Assembly: GCF_022539505.1 (NCBI RefSeq)
Contig: NC_061510.1
Coordinates: forward strand, 36,667,047-36,731,046
Reading direction: 5' to 3'
Length of the DNA stretch: 64,000 nt
From: Lolium rigidum
Taxonomy: Eukaryota > Streptophyta > Magnoliopsida > Poales > Poaceae
Made by a program: the position numbers and the translations under genes. Positions 12,269-22,863 of this stretch are shown here, one piece after another; positions within the stretch are counted from its first letter, which is position 1; every line of letters starts with the position of its first letter. The notes below the pieces were generated by a model that did no database searches, was not told where the DNA came from, and saw only the letters and a list, made by a program, of their open reading frames with translations.

Positions 12269-14824
12269 TTCTGCTCGTCCCGAAGCGGTAAAACGATAAC
12301 AAAGATAATTTCTGAAGTGATATGCCATCATAACCTTGATCATACTATTTGTAAACATATGTAGTGGATGCAGCGATCAAAACAATCGTAATGTCATGAG
12401 TAAACAAGTGAATCATAAAGCAAAGACTTTTCATGAATAGTACTTCAAGACAAGTATTAATAAGTCTTGCATAAGAGTTAACTCATAAAGCAATAAATCA
12501 AAGTAAAGGCATTGAAGCAACACAAAGGAAGATTAAGTTTCAGCAATTGCTTTCAACTTGTAACATGTATATCTCAATGATAGTTTGTCAACATAGAGTA
12601 ACATAACAAGTGCAATATGCAAGTATGTAGGAATCAATGCACAGTTCACACAAGTGTTTGCTTCTTGAGGTGGAGAGAAATAGGTGAACTGACTCAACAT
12701 AAAAGTAAAGAGAATGGTCCTTCAAAAAGGAAAGCATCGATTGCTATATTCGTGCTAGAGCTTTTATTTTGAAAACCTGAAACAATTTTGTCAACGGTAG
12801 TAATAAAGCATATGAGTTATGTACATTATATCTTACAAGTTGCAAGTCTCATGCATAGTGTACTAATAGTGCCCGCACCTTGTCCTAATTAGCTTGGACT
12901 ACCGGATCTTTGCAATGCACATGTTTTAACCAAGTGTCACAATGGGGTACCTCCATGCCGCTCTGTACAAAGGTCTAAGGAGAAAGCTCGCATTTTGGAT
13001 TTCTCGCTTTTGATTATTCTCAACTTAGACATCCATACCGGGACAACATGGACAACGGATAATGGACTCCTCTTTAATGCATAAGCATGTGACAACAATT
13101 ATTATTCTCATATGAGATTGAGGATGTGTGTCCAAAACTGAAACTTCCACCATGATTCATGGCTTTAGTTAGCGGCCCAATGTTCTTCTCTAACAATATG
13201 CATGCTCCAACCATGAAGGTGGTAGATCTCTCTTACTTCGGACAAGACGGACATGCATAGCAACTCACATGATATTCAACAAAGAATAGTTGATGGCGTC
13301 CCCGAAGCATGGTTATCGCACAACAAGCAACTTAATAAGAGATAAAGTGCATAAGTACATATTCAATACCACAATAGTTTTTAAGCTATTTGTCCCATGA
13401 GCTATATATTGCAAAGGTGAATGATGGAATTTTAAAGGTAGCACTCAAGCAATTTACTTTGGAATGGCGGATAAATACCATGTAGTAGGTAGGTATGGTG
13501 GACACAAATGGCATAGTGGTTGGCTCAAGTATTTTGGATGCATGAGAAGTATTCCCTCTCGATACAAGGTTTAGGCTAGCAAGGTTATTTGAAACAAACA
13601 CAAGGATGAACGGTGCAGCAAAACTCACATAAAAGACATATTGTAAACATTATAAGACTCTACACCGTCTTCCTTGTTGTTCAAAACTCAATACTAGAAA
13701 TTATCTAGACTTTAGAGAGACCAATTATGCAAACCAAATTTTAGCAAGCTCTATGTATTTCTTCATTAATAGGTGCAAAGCATATGATGCAAGAGCTTAA
13801 ACATGAGCACAACAATTGCCAAGTATCACATTATCCAAGACATTATAGCAATTTACTACATGTATCATTTTCCAATTCCAACCATATAACAAATTAACGA
13901 AGAAGAAACTTCGCCATGAATACTATGAGCTAAGAACACATGTGTTCATACGAACCAGCGGAGCGTGTCTCTCTCCCACACAAGCATGATGAACTTATTC
14001 AAACATAAACAAAAACAAACGAGACGCTCCAAGTAAAGTACATAAGATGTGACCGAATAAAAATATAGTTTCAAGAGAAGGAACCCGATAATTTGTCGAT
14101 GAAGAAGGGGATGCCTTGGGCATCCCCAAGCTTAGATGCTTGAGTCTTCTTGAAATATGCAGGGGTGAACCACCGGGGCATCCCCAAGCTTAGAGCTTTC
14201 ACTCTCCTTGATCATAGTATATCATCCTCCTCTCTTGACCCTTGAAAACTTCCTCCACACCAAACTCGAAACAACTCATTAGAGGGTTAGTGCATAATAA
14301 AAATTAACATGTTCAGAGGCGACACAATCATTCTTAACACTTCTGGACATTGCATAAAGCTACTGGACATTAGTGGATCAAAGAAATTCATCCAACATAG
14401 CAAAAGAGGCAATGCGAAATATAAGGCAGAATCTGTCAAAACAGAACAGTCCGTAAAGATGGATTTTATTAGGCCACCAGACTTGCTCAAATGAAAATGC
14501 TCAAATTGAATGAAAGTTGCGTACATATCCGAGGATCATGCACGTAAATTGGCTTAATTTTCTGAGCTACCTACAGGGAGGTAGACCCAGATTCGTGACA
14601 GCAAAGAAATCTGGAACTGCGCAGTAATCCAAATCTAGTACTTACTTTTCTATCAAAGACTTTACTTGGCACAACAAAACACAAAACTAAGATAAGGAGA
14701 GGTAGCTACAGTAGTAAACAACTTCCAAGACACAAATATAAAACAAAGTACTGTAGCAAAATAACACATGGGTTATCTCCCAAGAAGTTCTTTCTTTTTA
14801 GCCATTAAGATGGGCTCGGCAGTT
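12269..14824 (-). other. Family A interior without recognisable genes
   Basis: AT-rich sequence with only short random frames. It contains two extra exact copies of the PPT-like 16-mer (14120-14135 and 14178-14193) and a block at about 13395-13600 that resembles 23397-23600 in the Athila-type element. No pol domain text is visible on either strand. Confidence 0.75.
13395..13600 (-). repeat. Block shared with the Athila 3' region
   Basis: The reverse complement of this block and 23397-23600 share long near-identical runs, including CGAGAGGGAAT, TATGCCATTTGTGTCCACCAT and CTACCTACTACATGGTATTT split by few changes. Small indels fall out of frame, so conservation looks nucleic-acid based and not protein based. 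Confidence 0.7.
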
Positions 14825-15555
14825 TTAATGATGCACTCGCAAGAAATAGTATTTGAAGCAAAAGAGAGCATCAAGAGGCAAATTAAAAACACATTTAAGT
14901 CTAACATGCTTCCTATGCATAGGAATCTTGTAAATAAACAAGTTCATGAAGAGCAAAGTAACAAGCATAGAAAGATAAAACAAGTGTAGCTTCAAAAATT
15001 TCAGCACATAGAGAGGCATTTTAGTAACATGAAAATTTCTACAACCATATTTTCCTCTCTCATAATAACTTTCAGTAGCATCATGAGCAAACAATATAAC
15101 TATCACATAAAGAATTCTTATCATGAGTCTCATGCATAAAATTATTACTCTCCACATAAGCATAATCAATTTTATTAGTAATAGCGGGAGCAAATTCAAC
15201 AAAGTAGCTATCATTATTATTCTCATCAAGTGTAGGATGCATAGTATAATCACAATAAAATTTACTCTCCATAGTAGGTTGTACCAAAAGACCACTATTA
15301 TAATCATCATAAATAGGAGGCAAAGTATCATCAAAGAAAATTTTCTCCTCAATGCTTGGGGGACTAAATATATCATGAAAACCAGCTTCCCCAAGCTTAG
15401 AACTTTCTATATTATTATCAACAATGGTGTTCAAAGCGTTCATACTAATATTACTACCGAGCATGCAAATAAGGTTCCATAGGTTTTTTAATTTTCGCAT
15501 CAAACAATCCATGTTTTAAATCAGGAAATAGAATAAGAAGCTCATTGTTGTCCAT
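14825..15555 (-). pseudogene. Element-specific ORF of family A, function unknown, frameshifted
   Basis: Reading leftwards from an ATG at 15555 (MDNNELLILFPDLKHG), the frame shifts near 15480-15510, continues to about 15081 (GFHDIFSPPSIEEKI, DDTLPPIYDDYNSG, NSDSYFVEFAP-like text), then shifts again and runs to 14825 with HDATESYYERGKYGCRNFHV. The position next to the PBS is where gag normally begins, but no gag domain, zinc knuckle or enzyme motif is visible. The middle is rich in D, N, S and Y; the C-terminal part is hydrophobic with mixed Cys/His. I do not assign a function. Confidence 0.55.
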
Positions 15556-15690
15556 TATGCCAAACTAGTGTAAACAAGAAACAAAAAGATGCAATTGCAG
15601 GATCTAAAGGAAATAGCTTCGAGCACACACACAACGGCGCCAGAAAAATACTTTACCTGGGACCGGTGTATGAGAGCCTTTTACCTTTCC

Positions 15691-15708
15691 TCCCCGGCAA
15701 CGGCGCCA
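15691..15708 (-). promoter_or_regulatory. Primer binding site of the family A element
   Basis: The minus strand reads TGGCGCCGTTGCCGGGGA, identical to the Athila PBS at 1725-1742. A partial second copy (CAACGGCGCCAGAAAAA on the plus strand) lies at 15632-15648. Confidence 0.8.
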
Positions 15709-15719
15709 GAAAAAGAGCT

Positions 15720-17320
15720 TGATGGCGTGTATTTCACACGTTCGTTGGGCAACCCCAAGAGGAAGGTATGATGCGCACAGCAGCAAGTTTTCCCTCGAGA
15801 AAGAAACCAAGGTTTATCGAACCAGGAGGAGCCAAGAAGCACGTTGAAGGTTGATGGCGGCGGGATGTAGTGCGGCGCAACACCGGAGATTCCGGCGCCA
15901 ACGTGGAACCTGCACAACACAACCAAAGTACTTTGCCCCAACGAAACGAGTGAGGTTGTCAATCTCACCGGCTTGTCGTAACAAAGGATTAACCGTATTG
16001 TGTGGAAGATGATTGTTTGCAGAGAAAACAAGTAAAAACAAGTATTGCGACAGATTTGTATTTCAAGTATTAAAAGAATGGACCGGGGTCCACAGTTCAC
16101 TAGAGGTGTCTCTCCCATAAGATAAAAGCATGTTGGGTGAACAAATTACGATCGGGCAATTGACAAATAGAGAGGGCATAACAATGCACATACATGACAT
16201 GATAAGTATAGTGAGATTTAATTGGGCATTACGACAAAGTACATAGACCGCCATCCAACTGCATCTATGCCTAAAAAGTCCACCTTCGAGGTTATCATCC
16301 GAACCCCTCCAGGTATTAAGTTGCTAGCAACAGACAATTGCATTAAGTATGGTGCGTAATGTAATCAACAACTACATCCTCGGACATAGCGCCAATGTTT
16401 TATCCCTAGTGGCAACAAGCACAACACAACCTTAGAACTTTCGTCACTCGTCCCGGTGTCAATGCAGGCATGAACCCACTATCGAGCATAAGTACTCCCT
16501 CTTGGAGTTAAAAGTAAAAACTTGGCCAGAGCCTCTACTAGAAACGGAGAGCATGCAAGATCATAAACAACACATGTATAATAACTTGATAATTAACATG
16601 ACATGGTATTCTCTATCCATCGGATCCCGACAAACACAACATATAGAATTACGGATAGATGATCTTGATCATGTTAGGCAGCTCACAAGATCCAACAATG
16701 AAGCACAATGAGGAGAAGACAACCATCTAGCTACTCGCTATGGACCCATAGTCCGGGGGTGAACTACTCACTCATCACTCCGGAGGCGACCATGGCGGTG
16801 TAGAGTCCTCCGGGAGATGAATCCCCTCTCCGGCAGGGTGCCGGAGGAGATCTCCGGAATCCCCGAGATGGGATCGGCGGCGACGGCGTCTCGGTAAGGT
16901 TTTCCGTATCGTGGTTTTTCGCATCGGGGTTTTCGCGACGGAGGCTTTATATAGGCGAAGAGGCGGCGCAGGAGGGTCGAAGGGGTGGCCATACCATATG
17001 GCGGCGCGGCCGGGGCCCGGGCCGCGCCGGCCTATGGTCCGGGGGCCCGCGTGCCCCCCTCCGGTCCTTCCCGGTGTTCCGGATGCTTCCGGTGAAAATA
17101 GGAACCCGGGTCTTCGTTTCGTCCAATTCCGAGAATATTTCGTTACTAGGATTTCGAAACCAAAAACAGCAGAAAACGAGAACCGGCACTTCGGCATCTT
17201 GTTAATAGGTTAGTTCCGGAAAATGCACGAATATGACATAAAGTGTGCATAAAACATGTAGGTATCATCAATAATATGGCATAGAACATAAGAAATTATC
17301 GATACGTCGGAGACGTATCG
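15720..17320 (-). mobile_element. Family A element, 5' LTR
   Basis: 1601 bp partner of 10650-12251. It begins TGATGGCG and ends GACGTATCG, so the terminal CA is changed to CG on the plus axis. The minus-strand TATATAAA motif is at about 16946-16953. Confidence 0.9.
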
Positions 17321-18965
17321 TGGAACGTGCCACTCCCGATTGGTATGATCCTTGTCTAAATGTCATGATTGTGGATAACAATGATGAGGACCCCGCGACG
17401 TATGAAGAAGCGATGATGAGCCCAGATTCCAACAAATGGCAAGAAGCCATGAAATCCGAAATGGGATCCATGTGTGATAACAAAGTATGGACTTTGGTAG
17501 ACTTACCTGATAGCCGAAAGGCTGTCGAGAATAAATGGATCTTCAAGAGAAAAACAGATGTTGATGGTAATATTACTCGTCTATAAAGCTCGACTTGTCG
17601 CAAAGGGTTTCCGACAAATTCAAGGTGTTGACTACGATGAGACTTTCTCACCGGTAGCGAAGCTAAAATCTGTGAGGATTTTGTTAGCAATAGCTGCATT
17701 TTTCGATTATGAGATTTGGCAGATGGATGTCAAAACGGCGTTCCTTAATGGAGACATTGAGGAAGAGTTGTATATGGTACAACCCAAAGGTTTTGTCGAT
17801 CCTAAAAATGCTGACAAAGTATGCAAACTTCAGCGTTCAATCTATGGACTGAAACAAGCATCAAGAAGTTGGAACCGACGCTTTGATAAGGTAATCAAAG
17901 ACTTCGGGTTTATACAGTGTCATGGAGAGGCCTGTATTTACAAGAAAGTGAGTGGGAGCTCTGTAGCATTCCTGATATTATATGTAGATGACATATTATT
18001 GATTGGGAATGATATAGAACTATTAAGCGGTGTAAAAGGTTATTTGAATAATAGTTTTTCAATGAAAGACCTTGGTGAAGCATCGTATATATTAGGCATC
18101 AAGATTTATAGAGATAGATCAAGACGCCTAATAGGGCTATCACGAGTACATACTCGGACAAGATTCTAAAGAAGTTTAGAATGGACGAAAGTAAGAAAGG
18201 GTTTTTACCTATGTTACTAGGCAAGGTCTTGAGTAAGACTCAAGGACCGGCTACGGCAGAAGAAAGAGAAAGGATGAATCAGATCCCCTATGCTTCGGCA
18301 GTAGGCTCTATTATGTATGCCATGCTATGTACAAGACCGGATATAGCGCATGCTCGTTAGTTTGACTAGCAGATATCAAAGTGATCCAGGAATGGAGCAC
18401 CTGGACAGTGATCAAGAATATCCTGAAGTACTTGAAAAGAACTAAGGATATGTTTCTTTGTTATGGAGGTGACCAAGAGCTCGTTGTAACAAGTTACACC
18501 GATGCAAGTTGGAACACCGATCCCGATGACTCTAAATCACGATCCGGGTACGTGTTTATATTGAATGGTGCTGCAGTAAGCCGGGCAAGCTCGAAGCAGT
18601 GCACGGTGGCGAAGTCTTCAACAGAATCGGAGTACATAGCGGCTTCGGAGGCTTCATCGAAGCGGTATGGATGAAGAGGTTCATTGTAGAGCTCGGTGTG
18701 GTTCCTAGTGCATTGGACCCACTAGTCATATACTCGTGACAACATGGGTGCCATCGCCAATGCACACGAACCAAGGTCACACAAGAGGCTGAAGCATATC
18801 AAGCTGCGTTACCACTCGATTCGCGAGTACATCGAAGATGGAGAAGTAAAGATTTGCAAAGTACACACCGATCCGAATGTAGCAGATCCGTTGACTAAAG
18901 CTCTCCCTAGGGCAAAGCATGACCAACACCCGAATGCCATGGGTGTTAGGTTCCTTACAATGTAA
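17321..18965 (+). pseudogene. Angela pol, 3' part: reverse transcriptase and RNase H, frameshifted
   Basis: The interrupted Angela frame resumes with ERATPDWYDP and KWIFKRKTDVDG. It shifts at about 17580 and goes on with [29 protein letters not shown] and the catalytic YVDD at 17980-17991. Further frame breaks lie between 18169 and 18381. RNase H text follows: YTDASWNTDPDDSKSRSGY, AKSSTESEYIAASEA (18381-18674) and HTDPNVADPLTKAL near the C-terminus (18744-18965). Domain order after integrase is diagnostic of Ty1-copia. Several frameshifts make this copy inactive. Confidence 0.93.
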
Positions 18966-18983
18966 TCTAGATTATTGACTCTA

Positions 18984-18999
18984 GTGCAAGTGGGAGATC
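18984..18999 (+). promoter_or_regulatory. Angela polypurine tract
   Basis: AGTGCAAGTGGGAGATC lies directly before the 3' LTR; the AAGTGGGAGA core is typical for BARE/Angela. Confidence 0.75.
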
Positions 19000-20781
19000 T
19001 GTTGGAGATATGCCCAAGAGGCAATAATAAAAGTGGTTATTATATATCTTTATGTTTATGATAAATGTTTATATACCATGCTATAATTGTATTAACCGAA
19101 ACATTGATACATGTGTGATATGTAAACAACAAAGAGTCCCTAGTATGCCTCTTAACTAGCTTGTTGATTAATGGATGATTAGTTTCATAATCATGAACAT
19201 TGGATGTTATTAATAACAAGGTTATATCATTGTATGAATGATGTAATGGACACACCCAATTAAGCGTAGCATAAGATCTCGTCATTAAGTTATTTGCTAT
19301 AAGCTTTCGATACATAGTTACCTAGTCCTTATAACCATGAGATCATATAAATCACTTATACCGGAAAGGTACTTTGATTACATCAAACACCACTGCGTAA
19401 ATGGGTGGCTATAAAGGTGGGATAAAGTATCCGGAAAGTATGAGTTGAGGCATATGGATCAACAGTGGGATTTGTCCATCCCGATGACGGATAGATATAC
19501 TCTGGGCCCTCTCGGTGGAATGTCGTCTAATGTCTTGCAAGCATATGAATAAGTTCATAAGAGACCACATACCACGGTACGAGTAAAGAGTACTTGTCGG
19601 AGACGAGGTTGAACAAGGTATAGAGTGATACCGAAGATCAAACCTCGGACAAGTAAAATATCGCGAGACAAAGGGAATTGGTATTGTATGTGAATGGTTC
19701 ATTCGATCACTAAAGTCATCGTTGAATATGTGGGAGCCATTATGGATCTCCAGATCCCTCTATTGGTTATTGGTCGGAGTGAGTACTCAACCATGTCCGC
19801 ATAGTTCACGAACCGTAGGGTGACACACTTAAAGTTGGATGTTGAAATGGTAGTACTTGAATATGGAATGGAGTTCGAATATTTGTTCGGAGTCCCGGAT
19901 GAGATCCCGGACATCACGAGGAGTTCGGAATGGTCCGGAGAATAAGATTCATATATAGGATGTCATTTTATGTGAATTAAAATGTCGCGGAAGGTTCTAT
20001 GGAAGGTTCTAGAAGGTTCTAAAAAAGTCCGGAAGAAACCACCAAGGAAGGTGGAGTCCACATGGGACTCCACCTCCATGGCCGGCCAACCCTAGTGGGG
20101 GAGGAGTCCCAAGTGGACTCCCCCTTAGGGGGCCGGCCACCCCCCCATATGGGAGGTGGAACTCCCACTTTTGGTGGGAGTCCTAGCTTGGCTAGGTTTC
20201 CCTCTCTTATGGAAGGTTTTTTGTTCGGGTCTTATTCGAAGACTTGGACACCAACTCTTGGGGATCCACCTATATAATGAGGGGCCAAGGGAGGGGGCCG
20301 ACCACCCCAAGACCACAACCTGGCCGCCCCCCTTGAGTGGCCGGCCACCCCCTCCCAAACCCTAGCCGCCCCCTCTCCTCCATAGCTCCCGCGTGCTTTA
20401 GCGAAGCTCCGCCGGAGTTCTCCACCGCCACCGACACCACGCCGTCGTGCTGTCGGATTCAAGAGGAGCTACTACTTCCGCTGCCCGCCGGAACGGGAGG
20501 TGGACGTCGTCTTCATCAACAACCGAACGTGTGACCGAGTACGGAGGTGCTGCCCGTTCGTGGCGCCGGAACCGATCGTGATCAAGATCTTCTACGCGCT
20601 TTTGCAAGCGGCAAGTGAACGTCTACCGCAGCAACAAGAGCCTCATCTTGTAGGCTTTGGAATCTCTTCAAGGGTGAGACTCGATACCCCCTCGTTGCTA
20701 CCGTCTTCTAGATTGCATCTTGGCTTGGATTGCGTGTTCGCGGTAGGAAAATTTTTGTTTTCTATGCAACGTTATCCTAAA
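19000..20781 (+). mobile_element. Angela 3' LTR
   Basis: 1782 bp partner of 5321-7102, starting TGTTGGAGAT. Its terminal CCTACA reads CCTAAA. It is followed by the right TATTT duplication at 20782-20786. Confidence 0.93.
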
Positions 20782-20786
20782 TATTT

Positions 20787-21927
20787 TTGGGATGACCCAC
20801 ACTTATATAAAGAAGGAGTGGATGGTATTCTGTGAAGATGTGTTCCCGAATATGAACAACAAGAGATATTGAGTAAATGTCATGGTAGTGCTTATGGAGG
20901 ACATCACGCCGGAGATAGAACCGCACAAAAGGTTCTACAATCGGGTTTTTATTGGCCAACTCTCTTCAAAGATGCAGGGAAGTTTATTTTATCTTGTGAT
21001 GAATGTCAAAGGGTTGGTAATATCTCCAGACGCAATGAAATGCCTATGAATTATACTCTTGTTATTGAACCATTCGATTGTTGGGGATTTGACTTCATGG
21101 GACCTTTTCCCTCTTCGAAGGTAACACTCATATACTTGTTGCTATTGATTATGTTACTAAATGGGTGGAAGCCATACCTACAAAAAGTGCTGATGGTGAG
21201 ACCTCTTTAAGAATGCTTTTAGACATTATTTTTCCTAGATTTGGAGTTCCTAGATATATTATGACAGATGGAGGCTCTCATTTTATTCATGGTGGTTTTA
21301 GAAAAACTCTTGCTAAATATGGTATTAATCATAGAATTGCTTCCGCTTATCATCCTCAAACTAGTGGGCAAGTAGAACTATCAAATAGAGAAATTAAATC
21401 TATCTTGCAAAAGACTCGTTAATAAAACTAGAAAGAATTGGGCTAGTAAATTGAAGGAAGCACTATGGGCTTATAGAACTGCTTATAAAAACCCCATGGG
21501 AATGTCACCTTATAAAATGGTTTATGGAAAAGCTTGTCATTTACCTTTAGAACTAGAGCACAAAGCTTATTGGGCTGTTAGAGAACTAAATAAAGATCCT
21601 AAACTAGCCGGTAATAAGAGGTTGCTGCAATTAAGTTCTCTAGATGAATGGAGAAGTGAAGCTTATGAAAATGCTAAACTCTTTAAAGAGAAAGTTAAGA
21701 AATGGCACGATAGAAGGATTATCAAAAGAGAGTTTAATATTGGGGATAAAGTCCCATTGTATCGGTCTTGTCTCAGATTCTTTGCAGGGAAATTACTCTC
21801 GAAATGGGAAGGACCATATGTTGTTGAGGAGGTGTATCGATCAGGAGCAATTAAAATTAGTTCTCTCCAAGGCAATGCCACGCAAGTGGTGAATGGACAA
21901 AGACTCAAGCATTATATCTCAGTGTGA
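20787..21927 (+). pseudogene. Athila-type pol, 3' part: integrase
   Basis: This continues the pol frame cut at 5320. The zinc-binding region reads CHGSAYGGHHAGDRTAQKV...CDECQRVG. The catalytic core shows GFDFMGPF, MTDGGSHF and HPQTSGQVELSNREIK. The frame shifts near 20835, 21120-21165 and 21420-21450. The C-terminal part (21451-21927) ends with GPYVVEEVYRSGAIKI and RLKHYISV. No chromodomain is present, which fits Athila and excludes the chromovirus lineages. Confidence 0.92.
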
Positions 21928-22359
21928 TTCTTATAATGTAGATGTTGATGTTATTCGAGTGGAAACACCGGAGGCTTTCATCAAAGGTCAAATTGACGAT
22001 CCGCCGTAACTCGACTTTGAATAGGTAACAGTACAGGTAATAAAAAGTTCACGATTTACTTTCCGGACAATGTTTTTGCAACTTTTGGAAAATATGAGAA
22101 ATTACGAGATCGAAACGGAGTGGAGGAGACGCACGAGGGCGTGCCCCCATAGGCCGGCGCGGCCAGGCCTTGGACCGCGCCGCCCTATGAGCTGGCCGCC
22201 TCGTCTCCCCTTTCCGACTCCGGTTCGACCTGGTACTTTCCTTATGACATAAAAATTCCTGCTATATAATCCCCCGGACCCCTGGAGGTCCGTATATCGT
22301 TTTCTCGACGCGTTTTGTTTCGAGTTGTTTCTGCCAGGATTTGCTTCGGATCTAGAGGT

Positions 22360-22863
22360 ATGATGTCTTCGTCAGAAACTCCGAAGGACAGCTCCTGCGA
22401 GGACGTTGACAACCTGTACATGAACGAGCTGAGGATGCATCCCAAGGAGTTGCTGCTCGTTGATGGGGAGCTGCAGATCAAAGATGTACAGGGTCCTAAA
22501 GGAGAAGGGAGTTTGGAAGACAGGATGGAGAAGCTAGAACAAGAGGTCTTCAACTACAAGAAGATGGCTGAGCGTGAGGTGGATATCTTCCACAAGATTG
22601 TGTCTGAACTCATTGCTGAACACGAGAAGGAAACTGCGAAGCTATGGGGCGACATTCTCTCACTTCACGACACCACCAACAAACTCCAAGCTCAACTCTA
22701 TGACGTTCAGAATCAGAATTGTGAGTATGAAAACAGGTTTAAACACATAATCCATGCTGCTGGTTTCATGATTCCCGAGACCAAGATGTCGTTTGTTGAT
22801 GGAGAGCCTCTTCCTTGGAAGTCTGAAGACGGGAATTCATCACCACCATCGCCAAAGGAGTAA
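22360..22863 (+). CDS. Open coiled-coil ORF downstream of Athila pol
   Basis: A 167-residue uninterrupted reading starts at tandem ATGs (22360, 22363). An in-frame ATG at 22315 would add 15 residues. The product is acidic at the start (SSSETPKDSSCEDVDN), then helical and charged with heptad-like spacing (LEDRMEKLEQEVFNYKKMAE), and ends with a Ser/Pro-rich tail. It has no transmembrane segment, so it does not look like a classical envelope protein, although this is the position of the env-like ORF in Athila elements. It is the one undamaged frame in an otherwise decayed element. Function unknown. Confidence 0.55.
   Translation: MMSSSETPKDSSCEDVDNLYMNELRMHPKELLLVDGELQIKDVQGPKGEGSLEDRMEKLEQEVFNYKKMAEREVDIFHKIVSELIAEHEKETAKLWGDILSLHDTTNKLQAQLYDVQNQNCEYENRFKHIIHAAGFMIPETKMSFVDGEPLPWKSEDGNSSPPSPKE

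Larger units (their letters stand above)
10650..17320 (-). mobile_element. Non-autonomous Ty3-like LTR element, family A
   Basis: LTRs of about 1.6 kb lie at 10650-12251 and 15720-17320, with a PBS at 15691-15708 and a PPT at 12253-12268, so the element reads on the minus strand. The 3.47 kb interior has no reverse transcriptase, integrase or RNase H text in any frame, only one decayed ORF next to the PBS. Flanks gggaa (10645-10649) and tggaa (17321-17325) give a 5 bp duplication with one mismatch, if the LTR ends with the G at 17320 in place of the expected A. It splits Angela pol between integrase and RT. It must have moved with enzymes from another element, probably Athila-related because the PBS and PPT are alike. 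Confidence 0.88.
5321..20781 (+). mobile_element. Angela/BARE-type Ty1-copia retrotransposon (carrying an inserted element)
   Basis: This is a full-length Copia element. Two 1782 bp LTRs (5321-7102 and 19000-20781) start TGTTGGAGATATGCCC. It has a tRNA-Met-type PBS, gag, then protease, integrase, RT and RNase H in Copia order, a polypurine tract, and a TATTT duplication. A 6.67 kb family A element (10650-17320) interrupts pol between integrase and RT. Without that insert the Angela would be about 8.8 kb, normal for this family. Pol and gag are frameshifted, so it is not autonomous now. The LTRs differ at several positions, for example around 5451, 5824 and 5918. Confidence 0.95.

Noticed and set aside
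22315..22863. Athila envelope gene
   Set aside because: Right position, but no signal peptide, transmembrane helix or glycoprotein-like features; called an ORF of unknown function instead.
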